Below are positions 55,857 to 64,000 of a stretch of DNA of 64,000 nt, piece by piece (the stretch's first letter is position 1; each line of letters starts with the position of its first letter). The notes beneath the pieces were generated by a model. The model saw only the letters and a list, made by a program, of their open reading frames with translations, was not told where the DNA came from and ran no database searches. The translations under genes were made by a program, and so were the position numbers. The DNA comes from Pseudomonadota bacterium. Lineage in GTDB: Bacteria; Desulfobacterota; Desulfobacteria; Desulfobacterales; JAHIVH01. The stretch covers positions 44,101 through 108,100 of the forward strand of contig JAHIVH010000130.1 of NCBI GenBank assembly GCA_018816735.1, read 5' to 3'.

Positions 55857-56366
55857 ATGGAAGAAATAAAAATGCGAACCTATCAATCAATCGGACATTT
55901 TATTAAAGTAATTTTTGAAACACTAAAACCTCCAGGCTTATTTTGGACGCTGGTTTCCCTTGATTGGAATTTCAGAGAGAAAATTCAGCAGACATTCTCT
56001 ATTGCAAACAATTGTTATACCTGACAGAGTCTCCACGTGATCCTTGGTAAGGTGACAAAATTTTCAGAAGACGTAACATTGAATCTTATAGAATTAAAAC
56101 AGGAAAACTTTGAATATAGAGAATGGATTGCTCTGAAATATGCCCAGGAATGGGCATTTCATGGAGGAGAAAAGCCTTCAGGAAAAATAGCTGATGAATT
56201 TAAAAAGCACTACTCATATAAAGAAAGAGCCTGGATAGAAAAAATAATCAGGATACAACGGTTAGCCAATTATTCAATGAATTTATTGCATAAAAGAGGA
56301 TGGATAAAATCAACAAAAAAAAATGTGTGTTATATCGGTTCAAACCAGACCGGCAATCTATCTTAA
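55857..56366 (+). CDS. AhpD-like (CMD-domain) selenoprotein with CxxU active site
   Basis: Reading from ATG 55857 (GAGGGAG upstream), codons 1-55 are followed by TGA at 56022-56024, and the same frame continues to TAA at 56364. Read through, the protein has 169 residues and an AhpD/carboxymuconolactone-decarboxylase-type active site: REKIQQTFSIANNC, then Y-T-U-Q-S-L-H. This aligns with the family pattern C-x-x-C-x-x-x-H with Cys53, Sec56 and His60. The part after the TGA matches the rest of the domain (ALKYAQEWAFHGGEKPSGKI, then IEKIIRIQRLANYSMNLL). A SECIS-like hairpin lies 21 bases after the TGA. The expected role is thiol/selenol peroxidase or disulfide reductase chemistry. Standard gene calling would give two fragments. 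Confidence 0.82.
56022..56056 (+). promoter_or_regulatory. Bacterial SECIS-like hairpin at the in-frame TGA
   Basis: The TGA at 56022-56024 is followed by a hairpin CCTT-GGT-AAGG (56042-56052). Its apical loop starts 21 bases after the TGA and has G at its first two positions, as expected for bacterial selenocysteine insertion elements (loop 16-37 bases away, G early in the loop). G37-T38 can pair with A55-C56 across a small internal loop. Confidence 0.65.
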
Positions 56367-56379
56367 TATAGAGGTTAAA

Positions 56380-56625
56380 ATGAAAAGTAGAAAAAAAAGT
56401 GACAAAACCGACAAGTTGATTATAACACTTCAGAGCATACCAATAGTATCTACTGCGTTCATTGTTGTATGTGTATTAAAGCTGAATGGCATCGTTAATT
56501 GGAGTTGGGGAAATATCATAATTGTAAGTATGATTCCATTTGGAATTTTTATGATTGGAATGACAATAATGGCTATTTTAGCTATTTATGTAAATATTAG
56601 TGATCAATACAGTATTAATAATTAG
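56380..56625 (+). CDS. Small two-helix membrane protein
   Basis: 81-residue protein with a very basic N-terminus (MKSRKKSDKTDK) and two hydrophobic helices at about residues 14-33 and 40-68, the second long enough to span the membrane. A GAGGT ribosome binding site precedes the ATG at 56380. It lies 13 bases after the selenoprotein stop and 49 bases before the lipoprotein gene, so it belongs to the same operon. No family is recognised. A membrane anchor or partner for the operon's redox enzymes is a guess. Confidence 0.6.
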   Translation: MKSRKKSDKTDKLIITLQSIPIVSTAFIVVCVLKLNGIVNWSWGNIIIVSMIPFGIFMIGMTIMAILAIYVNISDQYSINN

Positions 56626-56674
56626 GACGGAATTTGTATAAATACTATTCTAAAGCGAGAAAAGGCGGAGGATA

Positions 56675-57469
56675 ATGAGAAAGCTAAAAGATTTTATTAT
56701 TTTCACAACAGTTTGTTTGATGTTTACGACTATGTTTGGTTGTAGTGCCATCTTAGAGGGTAAAATGGCACAAAAATTTACGATGCTATTTTCCGGCAAT
56801 AATTTCAGAGCCAACCAAAGAATCACAGTTGTAACCGCACCAGAGGATCTTAACCTGTATCGTAATCTTTTACCTGTGCAATTTGATTTGCCAGAACATC
56901 CAATGGTTTTAATCAGTGTAGTAGATGATTTTGAAGTAGGCCCCTGGCCACTTACACCGTATCTGTATAGTTTTATTAGCCTGCGTTGTGTATATAAAGG
57001 GGAAGAAGGCTGGTGTCCAATCACAATGCCGGAAAGTAAATTGATAGCGGTATTGGGTGGCAGAGTAATGGGTTATCCTAAATATTTGGCCGATAATATA
57101 TCTTTTATTCAATATGGTGATTCCTGGCGAGGCGAGGTCGTTCACGATGGAAGATTAGAAATTTTAATGGAGTTTACACCGGAAATAAAAGATAACCCGC
57201 CAATATGGGTTAGAGAAAAATGGCCTTTGGATTTGGAGAAATCCCCGACTTTCAATCTTATGCCACCATCAAAGGGACCAAAGGTCCAAGTGGTAAGGGC
57301 CGTTGTTGAAAAAAATGCAAAACCAGTCTCTGAAGTTACTAACGGTACGGTACGTATAACAATTGCACCTGAGATACCCGGTGCAAAACTTATTAAATCA
57401 GGAACCCTTTTTCATGGCTCATATACCCTTTCTAAAGACACGGGTATTACCTTGACGCTTGATAAATAA
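56675..57469 (+). CDS. Acetoacetate-decarboxylase-like lipoprotein
   Basis: 264-residue exported protein. The N-terminal helix ends in a lipobox-like MFGC (Cys23), so it is likely a lipoprotein. The remainder resembles the acetoacetate decarboxylase superfamily: VGPWPLTPYLYSF, then LIAVLGGRVMGYPKYLADNI, where the Lys in GYPK may correspond to the Schiff-base Lys. An exported, lipid-anchored member is unusual, since classical Adc is cytoplasmic. Decarboxylase activity is not certain; other family members act as dehydratases or aldolases. The start has GGCGGAGG upstream. It is the last gene of the operon and is followed by a GC-rich hairpin. Confidence 0.72.
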   Translation: MRKLKDFIIFTTVCLMFTTMFGCSAILEGKMAQKFTMLFSGNNFRANQRITVVTAPEDLNLYRNLLPVQFDLPEHPMVLISVVDDFEVGPWPLTPYLYSFISLRCVYKGEEGWCPITMPESKLIAVLGGRVMGYPKYLADNISFIQYGDSWRGEVVHDGRLEILMEFTPEIKDNPPIWVREKWPLDLEKSPTFNLMPPSKGPKVQVVRAVVEKNAKPVSEVTNGTVRITIAPEIPGAKLIKSGTLFHGSYTLSKDTGITLTLDK

Positions 57470-57491
57470 TCCAGAAGGTATAAACATTATG

Positions 57492-57513
57492 GGGCCGAAA
57501 ATGAGGTCGGCCC
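57492..57513 (+). terminator. Hairpin terminator of the redox operon
   Basis: GGGCCGA/TCGGCCC, a 7-base-pair GC-rich stem with an 8-base loop, 22 bases after the lipoprotein gene stop. The following TTGATT is only weakly U-rich. It lies between convergent genes and may act on both strands. Confidence 0.55.
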
Positions 57514-57643
57514 TTGATTAACGATTTTGCCGTATCCCGGATATTTAAATCGAAGCAGTAAGCCGCAGATGGTTTGAATGATCCATTCCACGATAACCAG
57601 GAACTTCCTTCCGCGAAAAGCATGTTCCCTGAAGCATGCTGAA

Positions 57644-60600
57644 TCAAGCACACATCATTTTTAAAAAACAACCCGTTATAATTGGTTTCATGATAAATGC
57701 GCTGAACCCTATCTCTTTTGCTTTTTCTTCATCAATCAGTTCACTGAATCCGGTGCAGAGGATCATGGTAACAGATGGCCGCGAGGCAAAGATAATCCGG
57801 GCCAGCTCGACACCGGTCATACCGGGCATGGTCATGTCCGTAATAATCATATCAAATGCATCGGGTGAGTCTTCAAACGCTTTCAGCGCATCATAACCGT
57901 TTGTCTGGACAGTTACCTGATACTCCAACTTTGTGAGCATTTTCTGAAACATTTCTGAAATCGGTTCTTCATCATCAACAACAAGAATATGTTCAGAACC
58001 CCGAGGAATTTTTTTCCTCATTTTAAGAGTATCAGACACATCTGTTGCCTTTGTCACCGGTAAATAAATATGAAAAGCAGTTCCCTTTTGCAATTCGCTG
58101 TATACGGTAATTGTGCCACCGGTGTTTTTGACAATACCATGAACGATCGCAAGTCCCAGCCCGGTGCCCTCTCCTTTGGATTTTGTAGTAAAATAAGGGT
58201 CAAAGATTCTTTCCATCGTCAGTCTGTCCATTCCTTTGCCCGTATCTGAAACAGATAGTTTAATATATGGACCGGGTTTAAAGTCAAATTTATTATCCAT
58301 ATCTCCGGTGTCGAGTTCTACCTGAAGCAGGGTGATTTTAATAATACCACCGGTTTCACGCAGGGCATGAAACGCATTCGTGCAAAGATTCATTATCACC
58401 TGATGAATCTGGACAGGATCTGCAAGGACCTCTCCACAGTCATCCTCAATGTCATTCTCAATCGTAATCGTTGACGGAATGGAAGATCTTAAAAATTTCA
58501 GTACTTCCCTGGCAATAAGCGGCACTTTAACCGGCCGGTACTCCTGTTCACACTGTCTGCTGAACGCAAGAATCTGTTTGACAAGATCCTTTGCACGTCT
58601 TCCTGCCAGGATCACCTGTTCCACGTCAATGAGCAGGGGATCGCCAGGCGGCATATTTTCTGCCATCATTTCTGAGTAGTCAATAATAATTGTGAGAATA
58701 TTATTGAAATCATGGGCAACACCCCCGGCCAGGGTACCGATGGACTCCATTTTTTGTGCCTGTCGGAGTTGTATTTCCATTATATTTTTTTCTGCTTCCG
58801 TCTGTTGATGCTCAATAATTTTCTGAAGCGCATTGGCGATGACCTGAAGCATATTGACATCGTGCTCATCATATTTACTCTTTTTGTTTCCCACGCCGAA
58901 AACCAGCCGAACTTTTCCGCTTTCTGTCACAGGAATGCTCATATGACGAATCAGATCGGAATGACCGGAAGGGTACCCTTTTTTATCACGCAAATTCTGA
59001 TAATCATTATGAATGACCGGTTGCTTCAGCCGGATGCTGTCTGCCCATACCCCTGCCTGTTCAATGGGATAATGCGTTTCATGAACAGCCGTGCAATTTT
59101 TACAGGCTTCTCTGTTCCATATGGTAAGTGCAATTGTTTTTTGATCTTCGTTTACTCTGTGCAGATAGCCGATTTCACTATCCGTCAGTGCCACTGCATT
59201 CTCCAGGGCAAAATCATAAAGTTGCTGATCTTCAAGCGTTGGGGTGACTTTATGCAACTCTACCAGAAATGCCATGCGCCTGATCTCCCTCAATGTTCGC
59301 GCCTCATTTTCTTTTATACTTGTAATATCCTGAACCGTGCCAAGAGAGCATATGGCATTTTCATTCTGATCATAAATCGTTTTGGCTTTTTCATGCACCC
59401 ATTTGATGCGTCCATCCGGCATGAGCAACCGATGAGCAATATCATAAGGTGATCTGATTTCGACGGATCTCCGGAAGGCGTTCTCTACCATTGAACGATC
59501 TTCCGGGTGAACCTTTTCCAGAAAAGCTTCATAGGCTGGATCAAACTCGTCTTGATCCAGCTCGAATATGCGAAATATTTTATCTGACCATGTCAAACTG
59601 TTTGTGACGAGATCAAGATTCCAGTGTCCCATCCTGGCAACTTGCTGAGCCTCTTTTAATTGCGCCTCACTTTTTTCAAGGGCTATTTCCCTTTTCCTTC
59701 GTTCGTCCATTACTATCTTTAATTGTTTATTGATCGTTTTAAGCTCTTTTGTGCGCTCATCAATCCGTTCAACCAGTTTATCCTGATAGCCCCTTAACTC
59801 TTTTTCAGTTTTGTCCTGTTTTTCAAATGCCGCCTTCAATGCCTTGTTCAGTTCCATGACTGACACATATCGCCATACAAGGAGTCCCAATATAACGATT
59901 ATCAACAAAAAAATAAGAGCAGAGGCAATTCTCAAACCTGTCAAGAAAGATTTTGGTTTTCCATACCATTTTGTATAAATGTCAGCGAACACTGTATCCT
60001 TGAGAAGAGAAGCCAGTCCGGATTTAATTTTTTGAAGAAGTTCCGGCTGCCCTTTTCTGACGCCTACAGCACGCTTCACTTCTATCAGGGATTCACCGAC
60101 TGTTTTTATGTAATTTTCAATACCGGATTTTCTGGCAAGCATAATAAGAGGCGGCGCCGGATAAACCAGTGCATCAATATTTGCTGACAAAAGATTTAAT
60201 AACGCTTCATCAAGGGATTGAAAGTAAATGACAGATGATTCTCCAAACACTTCCACGATGGCGGCACCGATATTATCAGAAACCACACCAACTTTCCTCT
60301 GGGCCAGATCTTTTAATGCGTTTATTTCTGTTGTGGACCTTCTGACAAATATTCTGATATGGAATGCCTCGACCGGTGACGTAAAATCCAGTATTTTTCT
60401 GCGATCTTCACTGATGCCCACATTGGGCACCACCTGCACCTGCCCTTCTTTTATGGCTTCCCAAACCAGCGGCCATGTTTCATAAACGACATATTTCACA
60501 GAAAAACCGGAACGTCTTGCGATTTCATCCATGATATCTATGGCAAACCCTTTTGGTTTTTCCGTTTTGCTCTGATTGACATATTGGGGAGGGAAGTTTA

Positions 60601-60703
60601 AAGGGACACCTGCTGTGAATACTGTTTCAGCACATACAGAAGCACCTGCAAGACAGATTGAAAAGACAATAATCAAATAGGAAAGCGATGTGTTCATATT
60701 CAT
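57644..60703 (-). CDS. Hybrid histidine kinase with periplasmic binding-protein sensor
   Basis: Sensor kinase of 1019 residues. A signal peptide is followed by a type-3 solute-binding domain (about 26-245; PLNFPPQYV, GFAIDIMDEIARRSGF), a membrane helix near 258-277, a coiled coil, a PAS domain (about 350-470), a GAF domain (about 480-640), HisKA with His664 in GGVAHDFNNIL, an ATPase domain (DTGKGMD, GEGTGLGLAI) and a receiver from about 904 with Asp in IITDMTMPGMTG. The receiver stops right after FIMKPI with an unrelated tail (ITGCFLKMMCA), so its last helix appears missing or replaced. It probably senses an amino acid or similar small molecule. The binding domain may be of the BvgS/EvgS type. 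Confidence 0.9.
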   Translation of the reverse strand: MNMNTSLSYLIIVFSICLAGASVCAETVFTAGVPLNFPPQYVNQSKTEKPKGFAIDIMDEIARRSGFSVKYVVYETWPLVWEAIKEGQVQVVPNVGISEDRRKILDFTSPVEAFHIRIFVRRSTTEINALKDLAQRKVGVVSDNIGAAIVEVFGESSVIYFQSLDEALLNLLSANIDALVYPAPPLIMLARKSGIENYIKTVGESLIEVKRAVGVRKGQPELLQKIKSGLASLLKDTVFADIYTKWYGKPKSFLTGLRIASALIFLLIIVILGLLVWRYVSVMELNKALKAAFEKQDKTEKELRGYQDKLVERIDERTKELKTINKQLKIVMDERRKREIALEKSEAQLKEAQQVARMGHWNLDLVTNSLTWSDKIFRIFELDQDEFDPAYEAFLEKVHPEDRSMVENAFRRSVEIRSPYDIAHRLLMPDGRIKWVHEKAKTIYDQNENAICSLGTVQDITSIKENEARTLREIRRMAFLVELHKVTPTLEDQQLYDFALENAVALTDSEIGYLHRVNEDQKTIALTIWNREACKNCTAVHETHYPIEQAGVWADSIRLKQPVIHNDYQNLRDKKGYPSGHSDLIRHMSIPVTESGKVRLVFGVGNKKSKYDEHDVNMLQVIANALQKIIEHQQTEAEKNIMEIQLRQAQKMESIGTLAGGVAHDFNNILTIIIDYSEMMAENMPPGDPLLIDVEQVILAGRRAKDLVKQILAFSRQCEQEYRPVKVPLIAREVLKFLRSSIPSTITIENDIEDDCGEVLADPVQIHQVIMNLCTNAFHALRETGGIIKITLLQVELDTGDMDNKFDFKPGPYIKLSVSDTGKGMDRLTMERIFDPYFTTKSKGEGTGLGLAIVHGIVKNTGGTITVYSELQKGTAFHIYLPVTKATDVSDTLKMRKKIPRGSEHILVVDDEEPISEMFQKMLTKLEYQVTVQTNGYDALKAFEDSPDAFDMIITDMTMPGMTGVELARIIFASRPSVTMILCTGFSELIDEEKAKEIGFSAFIMKPIITGCFLKMMCA

Positions 60704-60752
60704 TTTCCCGAAATGCGATACTGCGATAAACTTATGCCGATCAAAGAGGATT

Positions 60753-62162
60753 TTAATTTATTATCCCGTGGTCGGACAAGACTATTGGTGGTTTTTTTTG
60801 CGTATGTTCTTTGAAGGGTAAAAAGCAAATTTTTATCCGTGCAAATTGATTTTGGATTTTTGAAACAGCAATATCTAATGAATTTATTGCCCTATCAATA
60901 TCTTCGGTAGTAACGTTTAGATGGGGTCTTAATCGAAGCGAATAATAACCGCTACTGCCTATGATTAAATTTTGCCTTTTTGCCTCGTTAACTAAAGTAT
61001 TGCGTATAGCTTCTGAGGGTAAGTCAAATGCGATGAATAAACCCTTTCCTCTTACATTGCTTATGAATTCCGGATATTTTTGTTGCAACATATTCAGTTT
61101 TGAAAAAAAATACTGACCTTGAACATTTGTATTTTCTAACAAGCGCTCTTTTTCATAAACATCAAGAATAAGCCCACATCGGACTAAATCCGTTAAGTTT
61201 CCACCAAATGTTGAGCTAATTCTGCTCGATTGTTTAAAAACATTATTTGTCACTTCATCGACACGGTCATTTACAAAAATACCGCTTACTTGCGTTTTCT
61301 TGCCAAAAGATATGATATCGGGTTTAATGCCAAAATGTTCGTAGGCCCACATTTTACCGGTTAATCCCATACCTGTCTGAATTTCATCGAAAATTAAAAG
61401 TATATCTTCCTCATCACTTATTTTTCTTAATTCTTTAAAAAATTCTGCTCTAAAGTGATTGTCTCCCCCTTCACCTTGTATAGGTTCAATGATAATTGAT
61501 GCGATTTCACCTGGATATTTTGTGATAGCATCTTTAATTTGTCTGATTGCAAATTCTTCAGAATGAATAACCTCTTCCAATATATCTTCTGTAATTGGAA
61601 ATCTAAGTTTTGGGTTTTTGATGCGACACCATTTATGTTTTGGGAAATATTTGGTTTTTTTCGGATCATTCATATTCGTTATAGAAAGTGTATATCCAGA
61701 ACGGCCATGAAAGGCATCACAGAAATATATCACCTTCATGTTCCGTTTGAAAATTCCTTTTTGAAGGTTTTTTCTTGCTTTCCAATCGAACGCAACTTTT
61801 AAAGCATTTTCAACAGCAAGCGCACCACCTTCAATAAAGAATACGTATCTAAAATTATTTTGAGGATCTGTTTTTTGAACGAACTTCTCTACATATTGCT
61901 CATAAATATCATTAAATACGTCGGGAAGAGCAGGTTTTATCAAAGACGCTTTGGCTAACTTTGATAGGTTTTCTATCATATATGGATGATTATATCCGAT
62001 TGCCTGACTTGCGTACATTGAAAACATATCTAAATATTTTATTTGGGTTTGAGTTTCAACAATCCAGGACCCAAAACTTTTATCAAGGTCCATTGATATA
62101 CAACTTTCATCTATCAGCATATAATTAGATAAATACGAATTATTATCACGTCTAAAAATCAT
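60753..62162 (-). CDS. L-lysine 6-transaminase-like class III aminotransferase
   Basis: PLP enzyme of 469 residues. It shows the class III features FFIEGGALAVENALKVAFDW, YFCDAFHGRSGYTLSIT, LLIFDEIQTGMGLTGKMWAYEHFG and the PLP-Lys region ISFGKKTQVSG. Overall it resembles lysine-epsilon aminotransferase, which yields alpha-aminoadipate semialdehyde (cyclising to piperideine-6-carboxylate). A GAGGA ribosome binding site precedes the ATG. It follows the peptide synthetase remnant by 74 bases on the same strand, and in secondary metabolite clusters such enzymes supply lysine-derived precursors. Another omega-amine substrate is possible. Confidence 0.8.
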   Translation of the reverse strand: MIFRRDNNSYLSNYMLIDESCISMDLDKSFGSWIVETQTQIKYLDMFSMYASQAIGYNHPYMIENLSKLAKASLIKPALPDVFNDIYEQYVEKFVQKTDPQNNFRYVFFIEGGALAVENALKVAFDWKARKNLQKGIFKRNMKVIYFCDAFHGRSGYTLSITNMNDPKKTKYFPKHKWCRIKNPKLRFPITEDILEEVIHSEEFAIRQIKDAITKYPGEIASIIIEPIQGEGGDNHFRAEFFKELRKISDEEDILLIFDEIQTGMGLTGKMWAYEHFGIKPDIISFGKKTQVSGIFVNDRVDEVTNNVFKQSSRISSTFGGNLTDLVRCGLILDVYEKERLLENTNVQGQYFFSKLNMLQQKYPEFISNVRGKGLFIAFDLPSEAIRNTLVNEAKRQNLIIGSSGYYSLRLRPHLNVTTEDIDRAINSLDIAVSKIQNQFARIKICFLPFKEHTQKKPPIVLSDHGIIN

Positions 62163-62236
62163 AATTTGTCCTCAAAAATTCTTAGGGTAATTTTGCTTCC
62201 TATTGGAATGAATTTTAAGTTCTGATACGTTCCACC

Positions 62237-63868
62237 TCAATTCGATAAGTTTTGAATGCAATTTTTTATGCAGTAAGCTAAAAAGTCAACATTCGGGCGC
62301 CGAAGCATTGTGAAATGAGTTCCTGGAATATCAAAAGCTTTAATACTATCATTATAATCTTCCCATCCATAATATGGTTTATCGACTATTCTATTAACAT
62401 AAGTTACGATTTGCTGTTCCGACATCCATTTCCTATCAACACTGAATTCTTCTTCCACTATACTGCTGTCAGGATTTTTCATGGACGCCCGTAAAAGATG
62501 TATTCGTCCACTATACGGTTTAGTTTGATAATTCTTTAGGGCTTGTACCTGATAGATATAAACATCATAAATCCGGTATAAATAGTCAATATTTGAAGAC
62601 GTTGAAGCAATTTTCGCGCTTTTTGCACACTCCCATAGCACGTCTAATCTTTCCTGATGAGACATGCCTTGAATGCAATGACGCGTCAATTCCAAGCATG
62701 CTTCATCTTTGATTTTCATTTTTTTATTGAATAATGGAACAAGATCTATATTTGATAGGCCGCCCAAGTCTCTTAAAAAATCCATAAAAATGGTCACATC
62801 ATTTATTTCAATCATCTTAAAATAAGACGGTTCAATTGAATCGATGAGTATGATAGGAGGTGCTTTTACCCCCTGGTATTGGATTTGTTGAGCCATTTCA
62901 TAAGCAATCGTTCCACCGGACCCGCAAAAACCGGCCAAAACGAATCCGTCTCGGGATAATAACGGATGAATTGCTTTGATATATTCGGTGGCCATATCCT
63001 CAATTTTTGAAAGTGGAGAGGTGTCTGATGTTGTGCCGAATGCCTGTAGTCCATAGATGGGCTGAGTGGGATCAAAACACCAAAATAAATCCTTGTAGCA
63101 GAAAAGATTGCCATCTCCCGGATGAACGAAAATTAGGGGTACCTTATCTTCTGATGCTTGAATTTTAACCAGAGGACTGAAAACAGCAGAAATATGTTTT
63201 CTTTGACTTAATAGATTTGCAAGTTGTGCAATGGTTGGAGATTGAAATATATCAGATAAAGCCAACTCTTGATCAAATTGATCAACAATTTCACTCATCA
63301 TTGTGACAATCATTAATGAATTGCCACCTATATCGAAAAAATTATGATTTATTCCAATTGGATGTATGTGTAGCAGTTCTTCCCAAATGCGTACAAGCAT
63401 TTCTTCTGTTTGATTTTGAGGCTCGACATAAACTGTTTGATTTGAATAGTCCTTAATCCCTGGGTCTGGTAACTTCCTTCGATCTATCTTTCCACTTGAG
63501 TTTAAAGGAAATTGTTCTATGAAAACAAATGCTTTAGGCATCATATATTCTGGTAAAATTTCTTTTATCTTTTGCCTTATGGAATATATAATGTCATCTT
63601 CCGAGTATTGTTCATCTTCTTTACGTATTATGTAAGCAACGAGTTCTTTATTATCAGCATTTCCTCCTCTTACGATAACTACTGCATCTTTGATGTATTT
63701 GACTTTTTTTATAATCTTTTCAATTTCTTCAAGTTCGATTCTATATCCCCTGATTTTTACCTGGTTGTCAACTCTACCGATAAATTCCAAGAACCCTTTT
63801 GCTTCAGGTAAATATCTTGCAAGATCACCCACACGATAAATTCTAATATCTTCATTTTGAAGTAACAT
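62237..63868 (-). pseudogene. 3' remnant of a non-ribosomal peptide synthetase (A-subdomain, carrier, thioesterase)
   Basis: 543 codons that begin inside an adenylation domain: the first recognisable motif is YRVGDLARYL (A8 region), so core motifs A1-A7 are missing. The A10 Lys is present (NSSGKIDRRKL, Lys127). A peptidyl carrier protein follows with Ser184 in FDIGGNSLM, then a type I thioesterase with the nucleophile elbow GFCGSGG, which has Cys315 instead of the usual Ser, and a late His in PGTHFTML. No ribosome binding site precedes the ATG at 63868, and stops close the frame about 80 bases further upstream. The most likely reading is a 5'-truncated gene, though the rest could lie beyond the window after an insertion. 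Confidence 0.75.
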
Positions 63869-63908
63869 CTCAAAAAATATGTGGTAGTATGAAAATAAAT
63901 CTAGACTT

Positions 63909-63954
63909 CTAGCTTTGCTAGTGTTATAGCCCTAAATATGAACATTTCAGGGCT
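63909..63954. repeat. Two palindromes at the broken end of the synthetase gene
   Basis: CTAGC-TTT-GCTAG at 63909-63921 and a longer hairpin AGCCCTAAAT/ATTT-c-AGGGCT at 63928-63954 (10 base pairs, one bulged base, loop ATGAAC). Neither is followed by a U-tract. Their place exactly where the adenylation domain breaks off suggests the end of an insertion sequence or a recombination scar, but no transposase is visible inside the window. Confidence 0.4.
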
Positions 63955-64000
63955 CACAAAAAAAATATCAGACGATGAGAAATCTCCACTTGTAACCGAA

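Noticed and set aside
56037..56366. A stand-alone gene starting at GTG 56037
   Set aside because: It would lack the active-site motif; there is no ribosome site, and the upstream 55 codons in the same frame supply the missing half of the domain, so selenocysteine read-through explains both parts.

Overview
The window reads like a chromosome segment of an anaerobic deltaproteobacterium, probably a Desulfobacterales-type member of the Desulfobacterota. This is inferred from the gene content: a monofunctional CO dehydrogenase operon, a fused acyl-CoA mutase, many large hybrid histidine kinases, c-di-GMP (PilZ) proteins, and what looks like selenocysteine use. No rRNA, tRNA or CRISPR array was seen, and no species marker allows a finer placement.

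Layout. 69-16261 (minus strand) is a 13-gene exopolysaccharide cluster: six family-4 and one family-2 glycosyltransferases, a Wzy-like membrane protein, a radical SAM/SPASM protein, an alkaline-phosphatase-fold protein, a thymidylate-kinase-like protein, a heparinase II/III-type lyase, an AlgD-like GDP-mannose dehydrogenase and the priming sugar-phosphate transferase. Most genes overlap or abut, and an intrinsic-terminator-like hairpin at 4870-4888 may split the unit. 16680-23975 (plus) is a housekeeping run: M20 peptidase, larC, pgpA, thpR, recA, alaS, ended by an inverted array of 9-base repeats. 24057-32748 holds a chalcone-isomerase-like secreted protein, a lone receiver protein, a small membrane protein, the fused mutase IcmF, a PilZ protein and a soluble coiled-coil protein with two degenerate chemoreceptor-like tips. 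32965-43797 (plus) holds a PilT-like ATPase, an MBL-fold hydrolase, an unusual PilZ/alpha-beta hydrolase/methyltransferase fusion and two sensor kinases. 43851-51231 (minus) holds an SLC13-type permease, a crotonase, a nitroreductase and the cooS-cooF-NAD(P)/FAD oxidoreductase operon.

51418-57469 contains a frameshifted small gene, an RluA-type pseudouridine synthase, a GlxA-type AraC regulator and, divergent from it, a five-gene operon: GMC oxidoreductase, SDR, an AhpD-like protein, a small membrane protein and an acetoacetate-decarboxylase-like lipoprotein. The AhpD-like gene is the most notable item. Its frame is interrupted by one TGA exactly where the second Cys of the AhpD CxxC motif belongs, and a compact bacterial SECIS-like hairpin follows. 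I read it as an unannotated selenoprotein (CxxU).

57644-63868 (minus) holds a large hybrid kinase with a periplasmic binding-protein sensor, an L-lysine 6-aminotransferase-like enzyme and the 3' remnant of a non-ribosomal peptide synthetase (adenylation C-subdomain, carrier protein, thioesterase with a Cys nucleophile motif). The remnant is cut off near palindromic sequence at the right edge.

The window thus combines envelope polysaccharide synthesis, c-di-GMP and two-component signalling, and one-carbon/acyl-CoA redox metabolism around a conserved core (recA-alaS).
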